This document shows, piece after piece, positions 59,945 to 64,000 of a DNA stretch of 64,000 nucleotides; within the stretch, counting starts at the first letter, position 1, and each line of letters starts with the position of its first letter. Source of the stretch: Antitrichia curtipendula (taxonomy: Eukaryota; Streptophyta; Bryopsida; Hypnales; Leucodontaceae); assembly GCA_951230915.1 (NCBI GenBank), contig OX579641.1:19384254-19448253 (forward strand), read 5' to 3'. The notes under the pieces are model-generated. The model made no database searches. It was not told the origin of the DNA and was given only the letters and a program-made list of their open reading frames with translations. Made by a program: the position numbers and the translations under genes.

Positions 59945-60870
59945 TTAACCCCTAAAGGCCCATTTGTTCCCACTGGGGACAATTTGGGTCCAGGTAGGTT
60001 CATGTGACCTCAATTTGTAGAGAAATTTTTGGGGATTTTTTGAGGTTGTGCGATTTTGCAAGAGCTTTGTGGATATATAATTTTTTTATTTCAAATGGTG
60101 CCCAAGAGAAAAAGTTATGCCAAAAATAGAGTTTGGCGGGCAACACAAAAAAATTCTCAGAAAGTGAAAATAAAATTCTTAAATATTTTTTCCAAAATCT
60201 ATGTCTTTTTGTGTACATTTGAAGCTTTGATTCATTCTATTTGGACTAATAATGAAAAAGTTATGGACAATCTTAGTTTTTCGGGCAATCTAAGCATCTT
60301 CTTGAAAAAATAACTTTTAGGATTCATTTTTGAATGCAACTTTTACAATTTTCAAAAAACAAATTGTTAGACAAGGTTGAATTTGCTTGCTAGAACAATA
60401 TCACTGTGGGGATTATGGTATTTCAATTTTGTCTTAGAGCTATTAACGATTTAGTTATTCCTTCAATCTTGAACCTACTTCTACTTAACAATTTTTTGAT
60501 GAGTGAAAATTTAGTGTTTTTTTCTTGATTTTTTTTCCCTAGATTCTCAACTGAAGTATTCAACGTATAAACTTAGAAAATCAAAATCAGCAATACAAAA
60601 ATTTTAAGTTAAATAGGTTTAGAGCCCAAAAATCTAGTCAAGCAAGGTGCAAAAAAACTTGTTTTCTTCACTTTGAATGCAAATATCTTGCAATCTATTT
60701 GGTCAAAGTTTCTGAAATTTCTTGCATACATTTTCATACTAGTCTAGTATAAGATCCTCTGGTTAGATATGCAACAAAAAAAAAATTATATTTTTTTGCT
60801 CTTTGCAATAGAAGTGGCAGTTTTGAGTGTGTTTTGATGGTGAAAAGGGCCTCGAGGCTTCAGGGGTTAA
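59945..60870 (+). mobile_element. TTAA-flanked element A4 (926 bp)
   Basis: TTAA-CCCCTAAAGGCCC at the left and GAGGCTTCAGGGG-TTAA at the right. Same orientation as A1, with which it shares GGTGCCC beside AAAAGTTATGCC, CTTTGATTCATTC, CTAAGCATCTTC, GAGCTATTAACGATTTAGTT and more. No coding capacity. Confidence 0.85.
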
Positions 60871-61090
60871 AATACAACAATAATCTAGCTATTTTTGGCT
60901 TAAAAAAAAATGAAAATTTTCTTTACACAAACTAGCCAACATCTTCAGGTTGTAGACAATTGGCAAAAAATTGTGCATAAAAAACATGTTGAATGACATT
61001 ACCAAAAGTGAAACCTAACAAAAAGTAAGTTCTACCATGGATTGCTACTAGTAGGGTTCCAGTAGAGTTTTAGTTTTTTTTCCCAAGGTT

Positions 61091-61477
61091 TAGAGCATGG
61101 CCATCCAAGTGCGCTAGATGCGTCTACAACGTCCCCCAACAAGCCCTCGACAAAATTCATCCCCTACTGGCACTCTCCCAATAAAGAATCCACTTCAAAA
61201 AAAAGGATTAGCCACGCAACAATTGAGGGCTTCTTATATGACATATTATCGTGGAATGAGGAGAATTTGTCATTCAATCTTTGTCTGAACATACCAAACT
61301 GAATCCAATGAACGACAGGTTGTAATAGTTCACTGGTGAGGAAGAAACCACCATATGGCTCCTGAATCTATGATCCCGTGAGGCACAATCCCTAATTTAA
61401 TAGTGGAGGGTTTCAATCCACCCACAATAGCCACTATAGCACGTCATTTTGGATGCGCTTGGATAGCCTTGCTCTTA
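61091..61477. mobile_element. GAGCA-ended MITE G4 (387 bp)
   Basis: Left TAGAGCATGGCCATCCAAGT; right, reversed, TAAGAGCAAGGCTATCCAAG. The inverted ends are about 25 bp. A second GAACATCTCCAAC motif follows at once (61478 on), possibly the end of another element. Confidence 0.72.
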
Positions 61478-61842
61478 GAACATCTCCAACAATGCCCGGA
61501 AAAATGAACTTGTCATATTTAATATGGCGTTTGGTAGTTGTCAAATAGGCCCCGTCCAATTACAAGGCCCCCATTAGAGGTGGCGTAGAGACATGCCAAG
61601 ACCCGGTCCCCAAGGTGTGGCAATTATGAGTTTGGAATTTGGAGCTCCCTCATTTGCATAGGGCCATTGAGTAGAAAAAAAATTGTTTGCTTGAGAGCTC
61701 TTTTCGTCAATACTATGCTAGAGGTCAAAGGTGGGAGACATGCAAAGATGGAGTATTTGGACAAAAATTTCAAGTAGCTAGAGTTGAAATTTGATAAAGG
61801 GTTGCTATTGGTGAGACAGTTTGTTTGTTTTCATTTAAAAAA

Positions 61843-62089
61843 AAGTGTCAAAGTGACAATATAAAATGTTATAGTTGTGCTCCAAATTTCAACATTCATC
61901 CCCATATTAGATCACAAAAAACATCACATTAGCATATATCACATGTCTATAATTTGGTTTTCATCCACAATTTGACAATTTCATCCAAGTTTTTGTTTAT
62001 TTATAATTCAAATTTTTATTGACATTTTCATTCAAGTTTTTTTTGGCATTTTCTAGCCAGATTATTTTTTCCTGTGCAATCTGGCACCA
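61843..62089. mobile_element. short inverted-repeat element D2 (about 247 bp)
   Basis: The second copy of the element at 23747-23987, with ends AAGTGTCAAAGTGAC and GTGCAATCTGGCACC. The interior block order is fully shared. Confidence 0.72.
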
Positions 62090-62170
62090 TAAAACCAAAA
62101 AACAAACTGCCCTACTTATAACTCCCCAGGCACGCCAAAACCATGTGCCGGGGCAGTACGACGTGCTCCG

Positions 62171-62301
62171 GTGGACATGCTCTTCAGTTAGCGTGCTGCA
62201 CCCTGTTGTAAGTTCCCACAAGTTCAAACTGGACGCGCCAGGCTGGTGGCCATGCTCTTCGGGTGTCGCACCCAGTTGTAAGTTCCCACAAGTTCAAACT
62301 G
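62171..62301. repeat. 75-bp tandem duplication
   Basis: GTGGACATGCTCTTC (62171) and GTGGCCATGCTCTTC (62246) start two units, each ending TTGTAAGTTCCCACAAGTT then CAAACT. Each unit carries a small palindrome (AACTTGTGGGAACTT type). Confidence 0.88.
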
Positions 62302-63109
62302 CAGCTAACTGAAGCTATCTTAGATCGTTCTGACAACTGATGCAAGCAGGTTGCTGGTTCTCCCATCTAAGCTCCAGTGCAAGCTCGTTCGTACCTGCCT
62401 GCGATTGTGGCAACGGACTAGCTTGTCGGAGCTTCCAATCCTGTTTTAATTTCTGCAAGTTCGATCAGCCGCTTCGCTTGCTGTGACTTTCGAGAATGCG
62501 GGTTCTGTTCTGGAACCCTCTGATCAAATCCTGCAGAAACTGCAGATCCTTAGCCTCGGACGGAGGTCGGTCGGGTAATTTTGCAGGTTGGTTCAGCTGC
62601 TTTGGATACCCCCAAGTTGGCGGTATTCCATGTGCCATTTCCAGACTGCCCGGTGTCTGAACCGTCAAAGTGCCCATCTAGCACAAGTATATACTTCAGA
62701 ATTCTTGGACTGGTCTAGATTTTAGACCGCTTGGTGTGAACTATATAATAATATCTAGGACGGTGTAGATTTCCGACCATGCCGATCTGAACTGTAAAAA
62801 AACTGCCAAAAGTAGCGGAACAGCGCCATTTCAACGAACGAAATTGGCCATGTATGTTTGAACTATCAGCTGCTGCTGCTGCAGCACTCGATCACTGGCT
62901 TCGCTTGCTTGCATCCTCGAGACTGAGGAAAGGTCCCATCTTGAAGTCCTCAAGCGTGCCGGCGTTACGACCGACAGGGCGGCAGCAGCAGCAGCAGCTC
63001 GGAGGAGTTGGAACTTGGAACTAAAGCTTCAAAGTGATCGATCTGGTGTCAGTCAGTTTTCATGGTTTTTCAGTGCCGGTCTTTCACTTCAATACTAATC
63101 AACCGGGTG
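62302..63109. other. GC-richer stretch of unknown nature
   Basis: Base composition is clearly higher in GC than the flanks. A minus-strand frame of 70 codons from an ATG at about 62677 has no recognisable domain, so it may be an exon of an unknown gene or a gene remnant. A CTG run at about 62869-62884 and a CAG run at about 62981-62997 are inverted copies that could pair. CTTCGCTTGCTTGCATCCTC at 62899 resembles CTTCGCTTGCTGTGACTTTC at 62472. Confidence 0.35.
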
Positions 63110-64000
63110 TAAGGTAAGGCAGCCTGCTGACTCTGCTCTTGAAGCGACCTTTGACTGGGAGTTGATTGCATTTTGGGGGAAGCTAAAACCCCTTGGAAAA
63201 AAAAAAAAAAATTCAGTAAAGTTTCGTATGAAGGAAAATGGAATTGGCATCACGCCCAAAGTTGTTTCGTGGTTTTTGGACCTTTGCGGAATTAGTTATG
63301 AATTTTTGAAGTTGAAATGTAGCAGTCGCTTGAAAGCACCCACTTCTTGAAATGTATGTACACTATTAGTGCGTTGAGGAAAGAAAAATGACAGACACTC
63401 ATGCTTCTAGATTCATGCCAACAACATCATTCATGCCAAACTACAATGGCGAGTTGCTTCATTTTATGAGTAGAGTGTCATAGGGATTGCTCATGGAAGA
63501 TGACGCACCTGTCCATTGTAGCAAACTATGTGAAGAATGGAGACAAACACACCTTTTGGAGAAGCTCGATTGGCCTACAAATTCTCCCGATCTCAATCCA
63601 ATTGAGAACCTTTGGAAGATTTTGAAAGATGTTGTGCAACATGGCCCAATATGTCCAATAAATTTAGATGACTTGAAGGTAGTTATTGAAAGTGAGTGGA
63701 GGTTAATCAATGGTACAAAGCTCCTTCAACTATGTCATTCTATGCCCTCTAGGTTACAAGCAATGATTGACGCAAATGTAGAACATACATGTTGGTAGAT
63801 TGTAAATATTTTTTTTTTGTATAAATTTTTTGACCTTGAAATTTGACATAAATGTTGTTAACATAAAGAGCATGTTGTGCTAAAAATTTCATGGTAAATA
63901 GACAATTTCTCAACCGTTGGGAGGGTATCAAAGTTGGTAGCAATGAAATGGTTTCCCCCATTGTTTCCTACAACTACACATGTTGGTAGATTGTGGATTT
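63110..64000 (+). mobile_element. AGGTA-family element B5 carrying a Tc1/mariner transposase remnant (open at window end)
   Basis: The left end TAAGGTAAGGCAGCC (63110) is followed by all family blocks: GGGGGAAGCTAAAACC, GGAATTGGCATCACGCCC, TTTTTGGACCTTTGCGGAAT and GAAGTTGAAATG. Unlike the 300-410 bp copies, this one then runs into transposase sequence instead of the right terminal repeat, which would lie beyond the window. ACATGTTGGTAGATTGT occurs twice, after the transposase stop and at the window end. Confidence 0.6.
63487..63798 (+). pseudogene. Tc1/mariner-type (DD34E) transposase, C-terminal fragment
   Basis: The frame contains MEDDAPVH, then WPTNSPDLNPIENLWK. These are the second catalytic Asp and the Glu of the DDE triad; 34 residues separate them (first Asp of EDD to Glu of PIEN), the DD34E spacing of Tc1-like elements. 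A stop codon lies just upstream in frame (63481-63483), and the N-terminal DNA-binding part and first Asp are missing, so it is a broken remnant. The frame ends at TAG 63796-63798. Confidence 0.87.

Noticed and set aside
1..64000. tRNA, rRNA or snRNA genes and LTR retrotransposons
   Set aside because: I looked for tRNA A/B boxes with CCA-side stems, rRNA cores, and gag-pol motifs or long direct terminal repeats, and saw none I could support by eye.

Overview
The window is nuclear DNA of a land plant. Evidence: spliced genes with GT-AG introns, a class VIII myosin (a plant-specific class), a plastid-type pyruvate kinase beta subunit with a transit-peptide-like N-terminus, plant-type telomere motifs (TTTAGGG), and a Stowaway-like element. 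Introns are compact, there is no LTR retroelement, and the intergenic DNA is very AT-rich and full of short inverted-repeat elements. A bryophyte-grade plant (moss, liverwort or similar) is my best guess, held with low confidence; the sequence alone does not name the species.

Layout. 1-2.3 kb: AT-rich intergenic DNA. 2.3-4.4 kb: a minus-strand gene for a small secreted protein (SSP-1). 4.4-10.9 kb: repeat-rich DNA with a nested stack of TTAA-flanked elements and a GC-rich composite. 11.5-14.1 kb: two further paralogues, SSP-2 (minus) and SSP-3 (plus), head to head across about 950 bp. 14.8-15.3 kb: a Harbinger/Tourist-like element. 16.5-19.0 kb: a single-exon gene for anaphase-promoting complex subunit 5 (minus), with telomere-like motifs at both ends. 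19.1-27.0 kb: repeats and low-complexity DNA, including a 172-bp tandem array. 27.2-33.8 kb: plastid pyruvate kinase beta (plus, 11 coding exons; 592 aa by my splice model). 34.5-35.0 kb: a Stowaway-like element. 38.0-47.7 kb: class VIII myosin (minus, 23 coding exons; 1479 aa by my splice model). 48.8-64.0 kb: gene-poor repeat DNA ending in a Tc1/mariner transposase fragment.

The genes have unrelated housekeeping roles: mitotic ubiquitin ligase, plastid glycolysis feeding fatty-acid synthesis, and actin-based transport at plasmodesmata and the cell plate. The three SSP paralogues are the only local gene family. They share a signal peptide, a conserved beta-rich core, and a probable 3'UTR intron 4-10 nt after the stop codon. 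I do not recognise the family with certainty.

The least ordinary part is the repeat population. I can separate at least five non-autonomous inverted-repeat families by their ends: TTAA-flanked CCCCTAAA elements of about 930-945 bp (with short 210-266 bp relatives), TA-flanked AGGTA elements, GAGCATC-ended elements, a GTGCCAAA pair of about 245 bp, and single Stowaway-like and Harbinger-like copies. The TTAA family, with one copy nested in another, is the best candidate for something undescribed. Exon coordinates and repeat alignments were made by eye; no database search or alignment program was run.
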